From the NCBI GenBank assembly GCA_900114805.1, contig FOZN01000004.1, forward strand, positions 62,001 through 126,000: a stretch of 64,000 bases of DNA. Direction: 5' to 3'. A program made the translations under genes and the position numbers. This DNA is from Agrococcus baldri (lineage in GTDB: Bacteria > Actinomycetota > Actinomycetes > Actinomycetales > Microbacteriaceae). Below are positions 42,464 through 51,642 of the stretch, one piece after another. Within the stretch, counting starts at the first letter, position 1, and each line of letters opens with the position of its first letter. Under the pieces are notes generated by a model. The model had not been told where the DNA came from. It worked only from the letters and a program-made list of their open reading frames with translations, and did no database searches.

Positions 42464-42733
42464 TTAGTCGCGGCGGTCGCGCTCCTTGACGCGCAGGCCG
42501 CTGGCGATCAGCCGGCGCACGAGCTCCTTGGGGCCGACGCGCGTCGCGCCCATGGCCACGAGCGCGTCGATCCGCTCCGCGGGGACGTCGTAGTGGTCGT
42601 GGTCGAAGCCGCGCGCGGGGATGCCGGCACGGCGCGCGAAGGCGTGCAGCTCGTCGAGGCTCGTGTCGCTCACCATGTGCGCCCAGAAGCGATCGTGGGC
42701 CGGCCAGAGCGGGTCGTCGACGAGGATCGCCAT
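42464..42733 (-). CDS. DUF4031 family protein
   Basis: Encodes 89 residues, beginning MAILVDDPLWPAHDRFWAH and continuing with LDELHAFARRAGIPARGFD, HDHYDVPAER and a basic end. This arrangement matches the DUF4031 family of small cytosolic proteins, whose function is unknown. The conserved Asp, His and Trp residues might form an active site, but this is not established. TACCGT (complement of 42740-42745) stands six bases before the ATG, consistent with a leaderless transcript. It is divergent from rplU. Confidence 0.85.
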   Translation of the reverse strand: MAILVDDPLWPAHDRFWAHMVSDTSLDELHAFARRAGIPARGFDHDHYDVPAERIDALVAMGATRVGPKELVRRLIASGLRVKERDRRD

Positions 42734-42793
42734 CCGGCAACGGTAGCGCCGACGACCGAGGCGGGCGGATGCGCGACGCGCGGTGCGCTCGTG

Positions 42794-42823
42794 TTGACCG
42801 AGAACGACGATTGCCTGTATCGT
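42794..42823 (+). promoter_or_regulatory. Promoter of the rplU-rpmA-obg operon
   Basis: TTGACC (42794-42799) and TATCGT (42818-42823) with an 18-base spacer, a good vegetative sigma-factor promoter. The resulting leader of about 85 bases contains a TCCCGG/CCGGGA stem (42870-42886) before the rplU RBS. This might take part in ribosomal-protein feedback control, which is not shown. Confidence 0.75.
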
Positions 42824-42911
42824 TGTTCGCTGGCGCAAGTCGCATTTCGTGCGCGCGCCGAAAGCTTCGTCCCGGTACGGCCGGGAGTCGTTCCAACAGT
42901 GAGGATCCAAC

Positions 42912-43220
42912 GTGGTGTACGCAATCGTGCGCGCCGGCGGCCGGCAGGAGAAGGTCGAGGTCGGTACCGTTCTCGTCGTCGACCGCATCGCCGGTGACGA
43001 CAACGGCAATGTCGAGCTGGCCCCCGTGCTGCTCGTCGACGGCGACAAGGTGACGTCGGACGTTGCTGACCTCGCCAAGGTCAAGGTGACGGCAGAGATC
43101 GTGACCGACCTGCGCGGCCCGAAGATCCGCATCCAGCACTACCGCAACAAGACCGGCTACAAGCGCCGCATGGGCCACCGCTCGGAGCTCACGCGCCTGA
43201 AGATCACCGGCATCAAGTAA
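42912..43220 (+). CDS. rplU: 50S ribosomal protein L21
   Basis: Encodes 102 residues, beginning (M)[17 protein letters not shown] and ending in [14 protein letters not shown], a clear L21. GAGGA at 42901-42905 serves the tandem GTG GTG at 42912 and 42915; either may be used. It is the first gene of the L21-L27-Obg unit and binds 23S rRNA in the large subunit. The start at 42912 gives the commonly annotated MVYAIV N-terminus. Confidence 0.97.
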   Translation: MVYAIVRAGGRQEKVEVGTVLVVDRIAGDDNGNVELAPVLLVDGDKVTSDVADLAKVKVTAEIVTDLRGPKIRIQHYRNKTGYKRRMGHRSELTRLKITGIK

Positions 43221-43233
43221 GGGGCTCGCAGAG

Positions 43234-43491
43234 ATGGCACATAAGAAGGGCGCATCGTCCACCCGCAACGGTCGTGACTCGAACGCGCAGCGCCTCGGCG
43301 TGAAGCGCTTCGGCGGCCAGGTCGTCAAGGCCGGCGAGATCATCGTCCGCCAGCGCGGCACCCACTTCCACCCCGGCGCAGGCGTTGGCCGCGGCGGCGA
43401 CGACACGCTGTTCGCCCTCGAGGCCGGCGCTGTCGAGTTCGGCGCGAAGGGCGGCCGCAAGGTCGTCAACATCGTCGCTGCAGCCGAGTAA
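43234..43491 (+). CDS. rpmA: 50S ribosomal protein L27
   Basis: Encodes 85 residues. The N-terminus [20 protein letters not shown] is the part that reaches toward the peptidyl-transferase centre, and it starts directly without the cleavable extension found in Firmicutes. It follows rplU after 13 bases and shares its promoter. A UUCG-capped hairpin after the stop probably trims L21/L27 expression relative to obg. Confidence 0.97.
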   Translation: MAHKKGASSTRNGRDSNAQRLGVKRFGGQVVKAGEIIVRQRGTHFHPGAGVGRGGDDTLFALEAGAVEFGAKGGRKVVNIVAAAE

Positions 43492-43522
43492 TCAGCGCAC
43501 GCGCGACACTGACATCCCGATG

Positions 43523-43550
43523 AACGGGGCGGGCTTCGGCTCGCCCCGTT
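43523..43550 (+). terminator. UUCG-capped hairpin between rpmA and obg
   Basis: AACGGGGCG (43523-43531) pairs with CGCCCCGTT (43542-43550), with an inner C(TTCG)G tetraloop. A short T/C tract follows. It is likely a partial terminator that lowers obg, or a 3'-end stabiliser of the ribosomal protein mRNA. Confidence 0.75.
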
Positions 43551-43573
43551 CTCGCATCTAGAGGAGACACACC

Positions 43574-45103
43574 ATGGCGACATTCGTCGATCAGGTCACA
43601 CTGCACCTGCGTGCCGGCAACGGCGGCCACGGCTGCGTCTCCGTCAAGCGCGAGAAGTTCAAGCCGCTCGCCGGCCCCGACGGCGGCAACGGCGGCGACG
43701 GCGGCGACATCGTGCTGGTCGCCGACCCGCAGGTGACGACGCTGCTCGGCTACCACCGGGCGCCGCACCGCGCGAGCGAGAACGGCCAGCCCGGTATGGG
43801 CGACCACCGCGCCGGCACCACCGGCGCCGACCTCGAGCTGCCCGTGCCGGTCGGCACGGTGGTGACCGATGCCGACGGCGAGCAGCTCGCCGACCTCACG
43901 CAGCCGGGCATGCGCATCGTCGTCGGCCCCGGCGGCCAGGGCGGGCTCGGCAATGCCGCACTGTCGAACCAGAAGCGCCGCGCCCCCGGCTTCGCGCTGC
44001 TCGGCACGCCCGGCTTCGAGGGCGACATCACGCTCGAGCTGAAGACCGTCGCCGATGTCGCGCTGGTGGGCTTCCCGAGCGCCGGCAAGTCGAGCCTCGT
44101 GGCCGCCATGAGCGCCGCGCGCCCCAAGATCGCCGACTACCCGTTCACGACCCTGCACCCGAACCTCGGCGTGGTCGAGTCGGGCCAGTCCCGCTACACG
44201 ATCGCCGACGTGCCGGGCCTCATCGAGGGCGCGAGCGAGGGCAAGGGCCTCGGCCTCGAGTTCCTGCGCCACGTCGAGCGCTGCTCGGCGCTGCTGCACG
44301 TGATCGACTGCGCGACGCTCGAGCCCGGCCGCGACCCGGTCAGCGACCTCAAGGTGATCCTCGCCGAGCTGGCCGCCTACCCGGTGCCGGAGGGGCAGAC
44401 GCCGCTGCTCGAGCGCCAGCAGCTCGTCGCCCTCAACAAGATCGACGTGCCCGAGGCCGCCGAGCTCGCCGCGTTCGTGCGCGAGGAGATCGAGTCCATG
44501 GGCTTCCGCGTCTTCGAGATCTCGACGGTCGCCCACAAGGGGCTGCGCGAGCTCTCGTTCGCGCTCGCCGAGATCGTCGAGGCCGACCGCGAGGCCAAGT
44601 CGGCCGAGCCTGAGCCCGAGCGCATCGTGCTGCGGCCGAAGGCGATCGACGACACCGGCTTCCGGGTCAAGGTCGAGGGCACGCACGCCGGCCCGGTCTA
44701 CCGCATCCTGGGCGCCAAGCCCGAGCGCTGGGTGCAGCAGACCGACTTCCGCAACGACGAGGCCGTCGGCTATCTCGCTGACCGTCTCGCCAAGCTCGGC
44801 ACCGAGGATGCGCTGCTCAAGGCCGGTGCGGTCGCCGGCGCGACCGTCGTGATCGGCCCGGGCGCCGGCATCGTCTTCGACTGGGAACCCACCATCGCCT
44901 CCGCCGCCGAGCTGGTCGGCAACCGCGGCACCGATCCGCGCCTCGATCGCAATGACCGCCGCACCACGCAGGAGCGCCGCGAGGAGTACCACCGCCGCAT
45001 GGACGCCAAGCAGGCGGCCCGCGACGGCCTCGCGCAGGAGCGCGACGCCGCCCGTTGGACCGAGGACAGCGTCGAGGTGGAGCGCTGGGACGAGGACGCA
45101 TGA
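43574..45103 (+). CDS. obg: Obg GTPase
   Basis: Encodes 509 residues. The glycine-rich Obg fold starts [18 protein letters not shown] and contains [15 protein letters not shown]. The GTPase domain has G1 [11 protein letters not shown]3 DVPGLIEGA and G4 NKID. A C-terminal OCT domain (about 355-435) and a charged tail of roughly 60 residues complete it. Obg acts in large-subunit assembly and stress responses. GAGGAG lies nine bases before the ATG. The stop overlaps proB in ATGA, so Obg and proline synthesis are coupled here, a common actinobacterial arrangement. Confidence 0.96.
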   Translation: MATFVDQVTLHLRAGNGGHGCVSVKREKFKPLAGPDGGNGGDGGDIVLVADPQVTTLLGYHRAPHRASENGQPGMGDHRAGTTGADLELPVPVGTVVTDADGEQLADLTQPGMRIVVGPGGQGGLGNAALSNQKRRAPGFALLGTPGFEGDITLELKTVADVALVGFPSAGKSSLVAAMSAARPKIADYPFTTLHPNLGVVESGQSRYTIADVPGLIEGASEGKGLGLEFLRHVERCSALLHVIDCATLEPGRDPVSDLKVILAELAAYPVPEGQTPLLERQQLVALNKIDVPEAAELAAFVREEIESMGFRVFEISTVAHKGLRELSFALAEIVEADREAKSAEPEPERIVLRPKAIDDTGFRVKVEGTHAGPVYRILGAKPERWVQQTDFRNDEAVGYLADRLAKLGTEDALLKAGAVAGATVVIGPGAGIVFDWEPTIASAAELVGNRGTDPRLDRNDRRTTQERREEYHRRMDAKQAARDGLAQERDAARWTEDSVEVERWDEDA

Positions 45104-45879
45104 CGTCGCTCGACCGCAGTGCGGGCGAGCTGATCGTCATCAAGGTCGGCTCCTCGTCGATCTCGGGCGATCGCCGTGCCCAGATCGAGCCGCTCGTCGA
45201 CGGGCTCGCGGCGCTGCACCGCACGGGCCGCGTCATCCTGGTCTCCTCCGGCGCCATCTCCACCGGCATGCCGTTCCTGGGCCTGCAGGAGCGCCCGGCC
45301 GACCTGCCCATGCAGCAGGCCGCGGCGGCCGTGGGGCAGAACGTGCTGATGAACCGCTACCAGCGCAGCCTCTCGCGCCACGAGGTGATCGCGGCGCAGA
45401 TCCTGCTCACCGCATCCGACATGGACATGGACTCGCACAGGGTGAACGCCCGCAACGCGCTCGAGCGGCTGATGGAGCTGCGCATGCTGCCGATCGTGAA
45501 CGAGAACGACACGGTCGCCACGCACGAGATCCGCTTCGGCGACAACGACCGGCTCGCGGCACTGGTCGCCAAGCTCGTCGGTGCCGATCGGCTCATCCTG
45601 CTCTCGGACATCGAGGCGCTGCGCACCGCACCGCCCGACGAGCCCGGCTCCGAGTCGATCAGCCACGTGCCGTACGGCGACCCGCTCGAGGGCGTGCGCC
45701 TGGGCGCCAGCGGCAGCCACATCGGCTCCGGCGGCGCGATGACGAAGGTGGATGCGGCGCGTCTCGCCGCCGACGCCGGCGTGCGCGTGACGGTCACCGC
45801 GACCCCGCTACTCGAGCGGCTGGTCGCGGGGGAGCGGCTGGGCACCGAGTTCGAGCCGAACCCCCAGCCGGAGGGCTGA
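45100..45879 (+). CDS. proB: Glutamate 5-kinase, short form without PUA domain
   Basis: Encodes 259 residues. The amino-acid kinase fold carries [11 protein letters not shown] (ATP-loop lysine), [11 protein letters not shown] (glutamate site), [11 protein letters not shown] and [19 protein letters not shown]. It lacks the C-terminal PUA domain of longer enzymes such as the 367-residue E. coli protein. It catalyses the first step of proline synthesis. ATGA overlap with obg. The usual next gene, proA, is displaced by about 1 kb; a decayed acetyltransferase gene and a Cys-rich protein gene lie between them. Confidence 0.95.
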   Translation: MTSLDRSAGELIVIKVGSSSISGDRRAQIEPLVDGLAALHRTGRVILVSSGAISTGMPFLGLQERPADLPMQQAAAAVGQNVLMNRYQRSLSRHEVIAAQILLTASDMDMDSHRVNARNALERLMELRMLPIVNENDTVATHEIRFGDNDRLAALVAKLVGADRLILLSDIEALRTAPPDEPGSESISHVPYGDPLEGVRLGASGSHIGSGGAMTKVDAARLAADAGVRVTVTATPLLERLVAGERLGTEFEPNPQPEG

Positions 45880-45884
45880 GCCGG

Positions 45885-46315
45885 GTGGGCGGGGCCGCAG
45901 CGCCCGTCGAGCAGCTCGGCAGTGCCGACGCTGCGGAGGCCGTAGCGCTGTGGCAGACCGGCGGCCTCGCCCGCCCCTGAAACGCGCCCGAGGCCGACTT
46001 CGCCCGCGCGGTCGACCGTCTCGCATCGGCCGTGCTCGGCATCCGCGACGGCGGAGCGCTCGTCGCCACCGTGATGGTCGGCCACGACGGCCACGCGGCT
46101 GGGTCTCCTACCTGGCCGTCGACGCCTCGCACCGTCGACAGGGCGTCGGCGCACGGCTGTTGCGGGCGGCAGAGGCATGGATCGTCGAGCACGGCGGCGT
46201 CAAGCTGCAGCTGATGGTGCGCGCCGACAATGAGGCTGCCACCGGCTTCTACCGGGCGATCGGCTACGAGCAGCAGGCCGTGACCGTGCTGGGACGGCGG
46301 CTCGCGGACGGCTGA
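45885..46315 (+). pseudogene. Broken GNAT acetyltransferase gene (YpeA-like)
   Basis: Two lesions interrupt a recognisable GNAT reading frame. In the first frame, from GTG at 45885, an in-frame TGA at 45978-45980 replaces the expected Trp in a LARPxN context. The frame then continues with EADFARAVDRLASAVLGI and ALVATVMVGHDGH. After about 46094 one base appears to be missing, and the reading shifts by one. It then encodes WVSYLAVDASHRRQGVGARL (the acetyl-CoA loop), MVRADNEAATGFYRAIGYE and ends at 46315. A functional product would need both defects repaired. It follows proB by five bases and so sits in its operon. A sequencing error could explain one lesion but less likely both. Confidence 0.75.
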
Positions 46316-46460
46316 TGTCGGCGATGAACGCACTCTCCACAGGTGGCGGATTCCGCACGTCCCGTTGTCGCACCCTCCTGGCACCATCGGCCTCCTCAGC
46401 AGTGAGTGCAGCGGTGCCGCGCACGGGCGCGTCGCGCTGTGACCGAACGGAGGGAAGACG

Positions 46461-46841
46461 ATGGCCGAGTGCGAAGACTGCCGACGGGACATGCTCGAGG
46501 CAGCAACCTGCACCGTGGATGCGTTCATCATCCGGGGCGAACGGTTCGACCGGTTGCGCCAGGCCGGCGCCCGCGCCGGGCGGGACGGCCGCTGCGGCGA
46601 CTGCGGCGTCCAGCGCCAGGGCTTCCACCACTACGGCTGCGATATGGAGGCGTGCCCGCGTTGCGGGAGGCAGCTGCTCTCCTGCGGCTGCGGCGACGAT
46701 CCCGATGACGACGAAGTCGTGGACATCATGGCGGTCGCGGGCGGCGTCGTCGTGCACCCGGCCGCGCTCCGCGGACTCCATGTCGCCGCCGGACGGTTCC
46801 CCTTCAAGGACGCGGACGGCCTGACCCGACATCGGCCGTGA
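46461..46841 (+). CDS. Cysteine-rich putative zinc-ribbon protein
   Basis: Encodes 126 residues. Cysteines sit at 4, 7, 17, 45, 48, 60, 65, 68, 75 and 77. They occur as CEDC, CGDC and a cluster GCDMEACPRCGRQLLSCGCG, which fits two or more zinc ribbons. The end is short and hydrophobic, then basic. GGAGG lies about eight bases before the ATG at 46461. It stands between the broken acetyltransferase gene and proA. No family is recognised with confidence. Possible roles are metal-binding, nucleic-acid-binding or partner of a small toxin-like factor, none supported beyond the cysteines. Confidence 0.65.
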   Translation: MAECEDCRRDMLEAATCTVDAFIIRGERFDRLRQAGARAGRDGRCGDCGVQRQGFHHYGCDMEACPRCGRQLLSCGCGDDPDDDEVVDIMAVAGGVVVHPAALRGLHVAAGRFPFKDADGLTRHRP

Positions 46842-46926
46842 GCCCGCCGCAACGGGCAGGGCGACCGAGCGCGAGCTGTCCGCTGCACCAGCGGTGCGCG
46901 CATTCGTCGCGGCCTAGGATCGAACC

Positions 46927-48189
46927 ATGGCCGCCGAGCTCCCGACCGACGACTTCGACGCGCTGCTGACCGACTCGCAGCGCGCCTCCCGCGCGCTCGG
47001 CGTCGCTCCCGCGCCGCAGCGCCACGCCGCCATCCTCGCCATCGCTGAGGCGATCGAGGCAGCGAGCGACGACATCCTCGCCGCCAACGCCGCCGACCTC
47101 GAGCGCGGCCGCGGGACCGGGCTCGCCGAGGGCATGCTCGACCGTCTGCTGCTCGATCGGGAGCGCATCGCCGGACTCGCCGCGGCCGCCCGGCAGCTCG
47201 CAGAGCTGCCCGACCCGATCGGCGAGGTGCTGCGCCAGCGCACGCTGCCCAACGGGCTCGACCTCACCGAGGTGCGCGTGCCGTTCGGCGTCATCGGCGT
47301 CATCTACGAGGCCCGCCCGAACGTGACGGTCGACCTGGCCTGCATCGCGCTCGGCTCGGGCAACGCGGTCGTGCTGCGCGGCGGCTCGGCGGCCGAGCAG
47401 ACCAACGCCGTGCTCGTCGAGGCCATGCAGGGCGCCATCGAGGCGGCCGGCCTGCCGCGCGCATCGGTGCAGACCATCGACCGCTTCGGCCGCGACGGCG
47501 CCGGGCGCCTGATGCGCGCCCGCGGGCTCGTCGACCTGCTCGTGCCGCGGGGGAGCGCCGCACTCATCGAGCGCGTCGTCACCGAGTCGACCGTGCCCGT
47601 CATCGAGACCGGCGCCGGTGTCGTGCATGCGTTCGTGGACCGGGCGGCGCAGCTGCCGATGGCGCTCGAGATCGTGCTGAACGCCAAGACCCAGCGCACG
47701 AGCGTCTGCAACGCGCTCGAGACGGTGCTCGTGCACCGCGACATCGCCGACACCGCGGTGCCCGCGCTCGCCGAGGCCCTCCAGCAGGCAGGCGTCACCG
47801 TGCACGCCGACGGCCCGCTGCCGGGCGCCGCGCGCACGGAGCCGCTGGGCGAGAGCGGCTGGTCGACCGAGCACCTGTCGATGGATGTCGCGATCGGCGT
47901 CGTCGACGACCTCGACGCCGCCATCGAGCACATCAACCGCTATGGCACGCACCACACCGACACGATCGTGACCGAGGACGCGGATGCGGCCGGCACGTTC
48001 CTGGCACAGGTGGACTCCGCGGTCGTGATGCACAACGCATCCACCCGCTTCACCGACGGCGGCGAGTTCGGCTTCGGCGCCGAGGTGGGCATCTCGACGC
48101 AGAAGTCGCACGCCCGCGGCCCCATGGGGCTGACCGAGCTGACCAGCACGAAGTGGATCGTGCGCGGCACCGGTCAGGTGCGCGCCTGA
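46927..48189 (+). CDS. proA: Glutamate-5-semialdehyde dehydrogenase (gamma-glutamyl phosphate reductase)
   Basis: Encodes 420 residues. It has IYEARPNVTVDLACIALGSGNAVVLRGG (substrate and NADPH region, of which VTVDLACIALGSGNAVVLRG is the core) and the catalytic cysteine in NAKTQRTSVCNALETVLVH (around Cys262). It catalyses the second step of proline synthesis after ProB. TAGGAT at 46915-46920 ends six bases before the ATG, indicating its own leaderless promoter. That fits the disruption of the proB-proA continuity by the two intervening genes. The next gene also has its own leaderless promoter. Confidence 0.96.
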   Translation: MAAELPTDDFDALLTDSQRASRALGVAPAPQRHAAILAIAEAIEAASDDILAANAADLERGRGTGLAEGMLDRLLLDRERIAGLAAAARQLAELPDPIGEVLRQRTLPNGLDLTEVRVPFGVIGVIYEARPNVTVDLACIALGSGNAVVLRGGSAAEQTNAVLVEAMQGAIEAAGLPRASVQTIDRFGRDGAGRLMRARGLVDLLVPRGSAALIERVVTESTVPVIETGAGVVHAFVDRAAQLPMALEIVLNAKTQRTSVCNALETVLVHRDIADTAVPALAEALQQAGVTVHADGPLPGAARTEPLGESGWSTEHLSMDVAIGVVDDLDAAIEHINRYGTHHTDTIVTEDADAAGTFLAQVDSAVVMHNASTRFTDGGEFGFGAEVGISTQKSHARGPMGLTELTSTKWIVRGTGQVRA

Positions 48190-48224
48190 GCCGCCACTGC
48201 TCGCCACCGCGCTAGGATCGAGGC

Positions 48225-48410
48225 ATGAACCTGCTCGCACTCGCCGCAGCCGCTGAGGCCGAATCGGCCACTGCCGCTCTCGAACCCTTCATCGCCGCCG
48301 GCATCACCGCAGCGGTCTTCATCATCTCCGCCATCGTGCTGCGCTCCTTCCGCGACGTCGCCCACCGCTCCGCCGGTGCCGCGACGACGGCTGCCGACCC
48401 GCACCACTGA
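48225..48410 (+). CDS. Small single-helix membrane protein upstream of nadD
   Basis: Encodes 61 residues. The start [17 protein letters not shown] is followed by one transmembrane helix (about 24-42, [19 protein letters not shown]) and a short polar tail ending in DPHH. TAGGAT at 48213-48218 lies exactly six bases before the ATG. nadD starts 11 bases after the stop, so it is probably the leader gene of the nadD unit. Similar small membrane proteins between proA and nadD are known from other actinobacteria, but the function is unknown. Confidence 0.7.
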   Translation: MNLLALAAAAEAESATAALEPFIAAGITAAVFIISAIVLRSFRDVAHRSAGAATTAADPHH

Positions 48411-48420
48411 CGCAGGCGAC

Positions 48421-49017
48421 GTGGCAGATCGCCGCCGACGCCTCGGCATCATGGGCGGCACGTTCGACCCCATCCACAACGGCCACCTCGTGGCCGCCAG
48501 CGAGGTGGCGCAGCACTTCGACCTCGACGAGGTCGTCTTCGTGCCCACCGGTGAGCCCTACCTGAAGCCCGACGTCTCGCCGAGCGAGGACCGCTACCTG
48601 ATGACGGTCGTCGCGACCGCCTCGAACCCGCGCTTCAAGGTCAGCCGCGTCGACATCGACCGCGACGGGCCGACCTACACGATCGACACCCTGCGCGACA
48701 TCCGCGAGCAGCAGCCCGACGCCGACCTGTTCTTCATCACGGGGGCGGATGCCTTCACCTCGATCGTGGAGTGGAAGGACGTCGACGAGCTCTGGGAGCT
48801 CGCGCACTTCGTCGCCGTCACCCGCCCGGGCCACCAGGTCTCCATCACCGGGTATCCGCCGGACCGTGTCTCACTGCTGGAGATCCCCGCACTTGCGATA
48901 TCCTCGACCGATTGCCGAGCGCGCGTGAGCGCCGGCTATCCCGTCTGGTATCTCGTGCCGGACGGGGTGGTTCAATACATCAGCAAGCACGACCTGTACC
49001 GGAGACTCTCAGCATGA
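48421..49017 (+). CDS. nadD: Nicotinate-nucleotide adenylyltransferase
   Basis: Encodes 198 residues. The nucleotidyl-transferase motif is [19 protein letters not shown], and the [13 protein letters not shown] motif (ISSTxxR) is near residue 160. It forms nicotinic acid adenine dinucleotide in NAD synthesis. I chose the GTG at 48421, which gives the usual length; an ATG at 48448 is too close to the catalytic motif. Its stop overlaps the next gene in ATGA. Together with rsfS downstream it forms the conserved nadD-rsfS neighbourhood. Confidence 0.95.
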   Translation: MADRRRRLGIMGGTFDPIHNGHLVAASEVAQHFDLDEVVFVPTGEPYLKPDVSPSEDRYLMTVVATASNPRFKVSRVDIDRDGPTYTIDTLRDIREQQPDADLFFITGADAFTSIVEWKDVDELWELAHFVAVTRPGHQVSITGYPPDRVSLLEIPALAISSTDCRARVSAGYPVWYLVPDGVVQYISKHDLYRRLSA

Positions 49018-50204
49018 CTGACGCGAACGAAGAACGGCCGCTGACGCGGCGCGAGCTTCGGGCGCGCGAACGCGCTGCCGAGCTCGCCCAGACCGGCGGC
49101 GTGCCGCCGGTGCCCGAGGAGGCGTCCGACGCTGCCGCGTCCGCTCCCGAGCAGCTCGGCCGCCACTCCACGCCGAGCGTGCCGGCGGCATCCGCCGAGC
49201 GCGTCGAGCTCGCCGAGACGGAAGCGCTCGATCTCCGTGAGGTGCGCCAGCAGCCCGGGGCCGCTCCGGGTGAGGACGACAAGGGCGCCACCTCGAAGCC
49301 GCTCGGCCGCTTCTTCGGCCGCAAGAAGGACAAGGCGGCGCAGCAGCCCGCCCCTGAGACCACCGCCGAGGCCACCGTCGAGCCGGTCGACGAGCCCGTC
49401 GGTCTGGGCGTGCTCGAGGCCGAGCTGACGGACGGGGCGCCCAGCGCTCCCGCGCCCGGTGGCGCACCCGCCGCCGGCAGCGCATCCGTGCCCGCACCCT
49501 CCTCTGCGCGCCGCTCGAGCGCGCAGATCGATGACGTGCAGGGCCTCGACACCGTCGACGACGCCGAGGTCGACGACCTCGAGATCGACGAGGTGCTGGT
49601 CGAGCAGCCGCGCGTCTCGTCGCGCCGCGTCGCAGAGGTCACGCCCGCAGAGCTCGAGGACCGCCGCGGTGCCTCCGCAGATGACGAGAGCCTCACCGTC
49701 ACCGGCCCCAGCCGTGGCCAGTCGCAGCGCCTGCCGGTGATCGTCAACGTCGTCTCCGACACCTCTGAGCACCACATCGCCGACCTGCGCGAGCAGGGCG
49801 TCGCCGGCAGCAGCGGCACCTCGACCTCGTCGTTCACGGCGAACGCGCTCGTGCTGCCCGCCGGCAGCGAGAGCCCCGACTTCACCCTCGAGGGCGACGA
49901 CGGCCTGCTCGTCACCGGTTCGATCGACGTGCCGGAGGGCTTCGCCTCCTCGGGTCGCGGTCGCGCATCGATCGACGGCAACGACGTCGACTCCGATGTC
50001 GCCGAGGGCGAGGTCTCGAGCCCCGAGACGGCGCCCGTGCGCGCCTCGAAGGCGGTCTCCTCGTACGCGAACGCGCGCGTGCAGATCGCACCGCAGAAGC
50101 AGCGGACCAATGCCTGGCCGGTGGTCATCGGTGTGGGCGCCGGCGCATTCGTCGTCGGCGTCGGCACGGTGCTCTTCCTCGCGATCTCGCAGGGCTGGCT
50201 CTGA
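49014..50204 (+). CDS. Largely disordered, C-terminally anchored membrane protein
   Basis: Encodes 396 residues. The N-terminal [15 protein letters not shown] helix is charged. Then come long low-complexity stretches rich in Ala, Glu, Pro and Ser, with a basic FFGRKKDK patch near 100. An acidic region ([13 protein letters not shown]) and a more ordered part around 235-330 follow. The only transmembrane helix is at the extreme C-terminus (about 372-392, [20 protein letters not shown]), so the bulk lies in the cytoplasm. I do not recognise a family. ATGA overlap with nadD and a short gap to rsfS place it in the NAD/ribosome-silencing operon. Confidence 0.75.
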   Translation: MTDANEERPLTRRELRARERAAELAQTGGVPPVPEEASDAAASAPEQLGRHSTPSVPAASAERVELAETEALDLREVRQQPGAAPGEDDKGATSKPLGRFFGRKKDKAAQQPAPETTAEATVEPVDEPVGLGVLEAELTDGAPSAPAPGGAPAAGSASVPAPSSARRSSAQIDDVQGLDTVDDAEVDDLEIDEVLVEQPRVSSRRVAEVTPAELEDRRGASADDESLTVTGPSRGQSQRLPVIVNVVSDTSEHHIADLREQGVAGSSGTSTSSFTANALVLPAGSESPDFTLEGDDGLLVTGSIDVPEGFASSGRGRASIDGNDVDSDVAEGEVSSPETAPVRASKAVSSYANARVQIAPQKQRTNAWPVVIGVGAGAFVVGVGTVLFLAISQGWL

Positions 50205-50220
50205 TCGACGGGAGTGCGCG

Positions 50221-50595
50221 ATGAGCGCGGATGAGAAGGCGATCGCGCTCGCGCGTGTCGCAGCACGCGCAGCCGACAAGGCCCTCGGCGTCGACCAAGT
50301 GGCGCTCGACGTCTCCGGCCAGCTGCCGCTCACGGATGTGTTCCTGCTCGTCACGGGCCGCAACGAGCGCCAGGTCAGCGCGATCGCCCGCGACATCGAG
50401 GATGCGCTGCATCCCGAGGGTGCCAAGCCCGTGCGCCGCGAGGGCCGGGCCGACGGCCGCTGGGTGCTGCTCGACTTCTCCGACATCGTGGTGCACGTCT
50501 TCCACGAGGAGGAGCGCACCTACTACCAGCTCGAGCGGCTGTGGCGCGATGCGCCGGTCGTCGACCTGCAGCTGCCGGAGCACCCGGCCGAATAG
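50221..50595 (+). CDS. rsfS: Ribosomal silencing factor RsfS
   Basis: Encodes 124 residues of the RsfS/Iojap family: DVFLLVTGRNERQVSAIARD (ligand loop) and WVLLDFSDIVVHVFHEEER (L14-binding surface). It binds ribosomal protein L14 and blocks subunit joining in starvation (known for the family). CGGGAG lies about seven bases upstream of the ATG. It is the last gene of the rightward block; the following 90 bases contain only an imperfect stem (CCCG-TACG type, about 50657-50684), possibly a terminator shared with the convergent VOC gene. Confidence 0.95.
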   Translation: MSADEKAIALARVAARAADKALGVDQVALDVSGQLPLTDVFLLVTGRNERQVSAIARDIEDALHPEGAKPVRREGRADGRWVLLDFSDIVVHVFHEEERTYYQLERLWRDAPVVDLQLPEHPAE

Positions 50596-50682
50596 CCCTC
50601 GCGCGACAGGTATAGGGCAGTGTGCTCGAGCCCCTGTCGAGTTCGAGCGAACCGCCCGATACGTGCGCGTCTCGCGTACGGG

Positions 50683-51561
50683 TTACGCCGCGACGGGCGT
50701 GAGGGTGATGAGGTTCGCCCACGGGTCGTCGAAGCGGATGCTGCGCCCGTCGTCGGCGATCGGGACGCCCGCGGTCGTGAGCCGCTCGCGCGCCGCGCCC
50801 AGCGCATCCGCATCGGGCACCCGGATCTCGACCCGGCCGAGGCCGAGCGTGTCGGCGCGGCGGCCGGCGCCGCGCGAGTTCCAGACGTTCATCGCCATGT
50901 GGTGGTGGTAGCCGCCGGCGCTGACGAACAGCGCCGTGTTGCCGAGCGAGGTGGTCTCGGCGAAGCCGAGCGCGCCGACGTAGAACTCGCGCGCGGTGGC
51001 GACATCGCCGACCTGCAGGTGCACGTGGCCGACCTTCGCATCCACGGGTGCCGTGGACGACTGCCCGAAGGTGCCGCGATCGAGGTGCTCGTTCACGAAG
51101 CGGTTCGGGTCGATGAACTCGGTGGTCATGTAGACCTGGCCGTTCGACCAGCGCCACTGCTCGCGCGGGCGGTCGACGTAGAGCTCGACGCCATTGCCGT
51201 CGGGGTCGGCGAAGTAGAACGCCTCGGAGACGTGGTGGTCGCCGGTGCCCGCGAACTGGATGTTCGGGATCTGCGTCATCCGCACGACCGCCGCGGCCAG
51301 GGCCGCGTGCGTGGGGTAGAGGATGGCCGTGTGGAAGAGGCCGGCGTCTGCCGGGTTGGGCCCGCGCAGATCGGGCGCCTCCTCCAGCACCAGGATGGTG
51401 CGGCCGTCGACGCCCAGCTCGACCACGCCGGGCCGCTCGGCGACGTGCTCGAGGCCGACGCCGGCGGTGTACCAGTGCACCAGGCGCGCCAGGGATGCGG
51501 TCTTCAGCATCACCGGGCCCATGTCGGTGGCGTCGGGCAGCAGATCGATCGTGGTGTTCAT
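50683..51561 (-). CDS. VOC-family protein, catechol 2,3-dioxygenase-like
   Basis: Encodes 292 residues with two tandem vicinal-oxygen-chelate modules. Typical elements are LVHWYTAGVGLEHV in the first module, FHTAILYPT (first metal His) and EAFYFADPDGNGVELY (Glu ligand). In the second, KVGHVHLQVGDVATAREFY and GYHHHMAMNVWNS follow. This resembles the two-domain ring-cleaving dioxygenases such as CatE. The oxidised substrate is unknown, and other VOC functions such as resistance proteins cannot be excluded. GGAGG lies about seven bases before the ATG. It is divergent from the cyclodeaminase-like gene, with 81 bases between. Confidence 0.85.
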   Translation of the reverse strand: MNTTIDLLPDATDMGPVMLKTASLARLVHWYTAGVGLEHVAERPGVVELGVDGRTILVLEEAPDLRGPNPADAGLFHTAILYPTHAALAAAVVRMTQIPNIQFAGTGDHHVSEAFYFADPDGNGVELYVDRPREQWRWSNGQVYMTTEFIDPNRFVNEHLDRGTFGQSSTAPVDAKVGHVHLQVGDVATAREFYVGALGFAETTSLGNTALFVSAGGYHHHMAMNVWNSRGAGRRADTLGLGRVEIRVPDADALGAARERLTTAGVPIADDGRSIRFDDPWANLITLTPVAA

Positions 51562-51642
51562 CAAGTCCTCCGAGGTGTGCAACGCGGATGCGTGCGGTGC
51601 ATTCCGAGGGCATCGCACCCAGGCGGGCTTAGGCTTCGGCAT

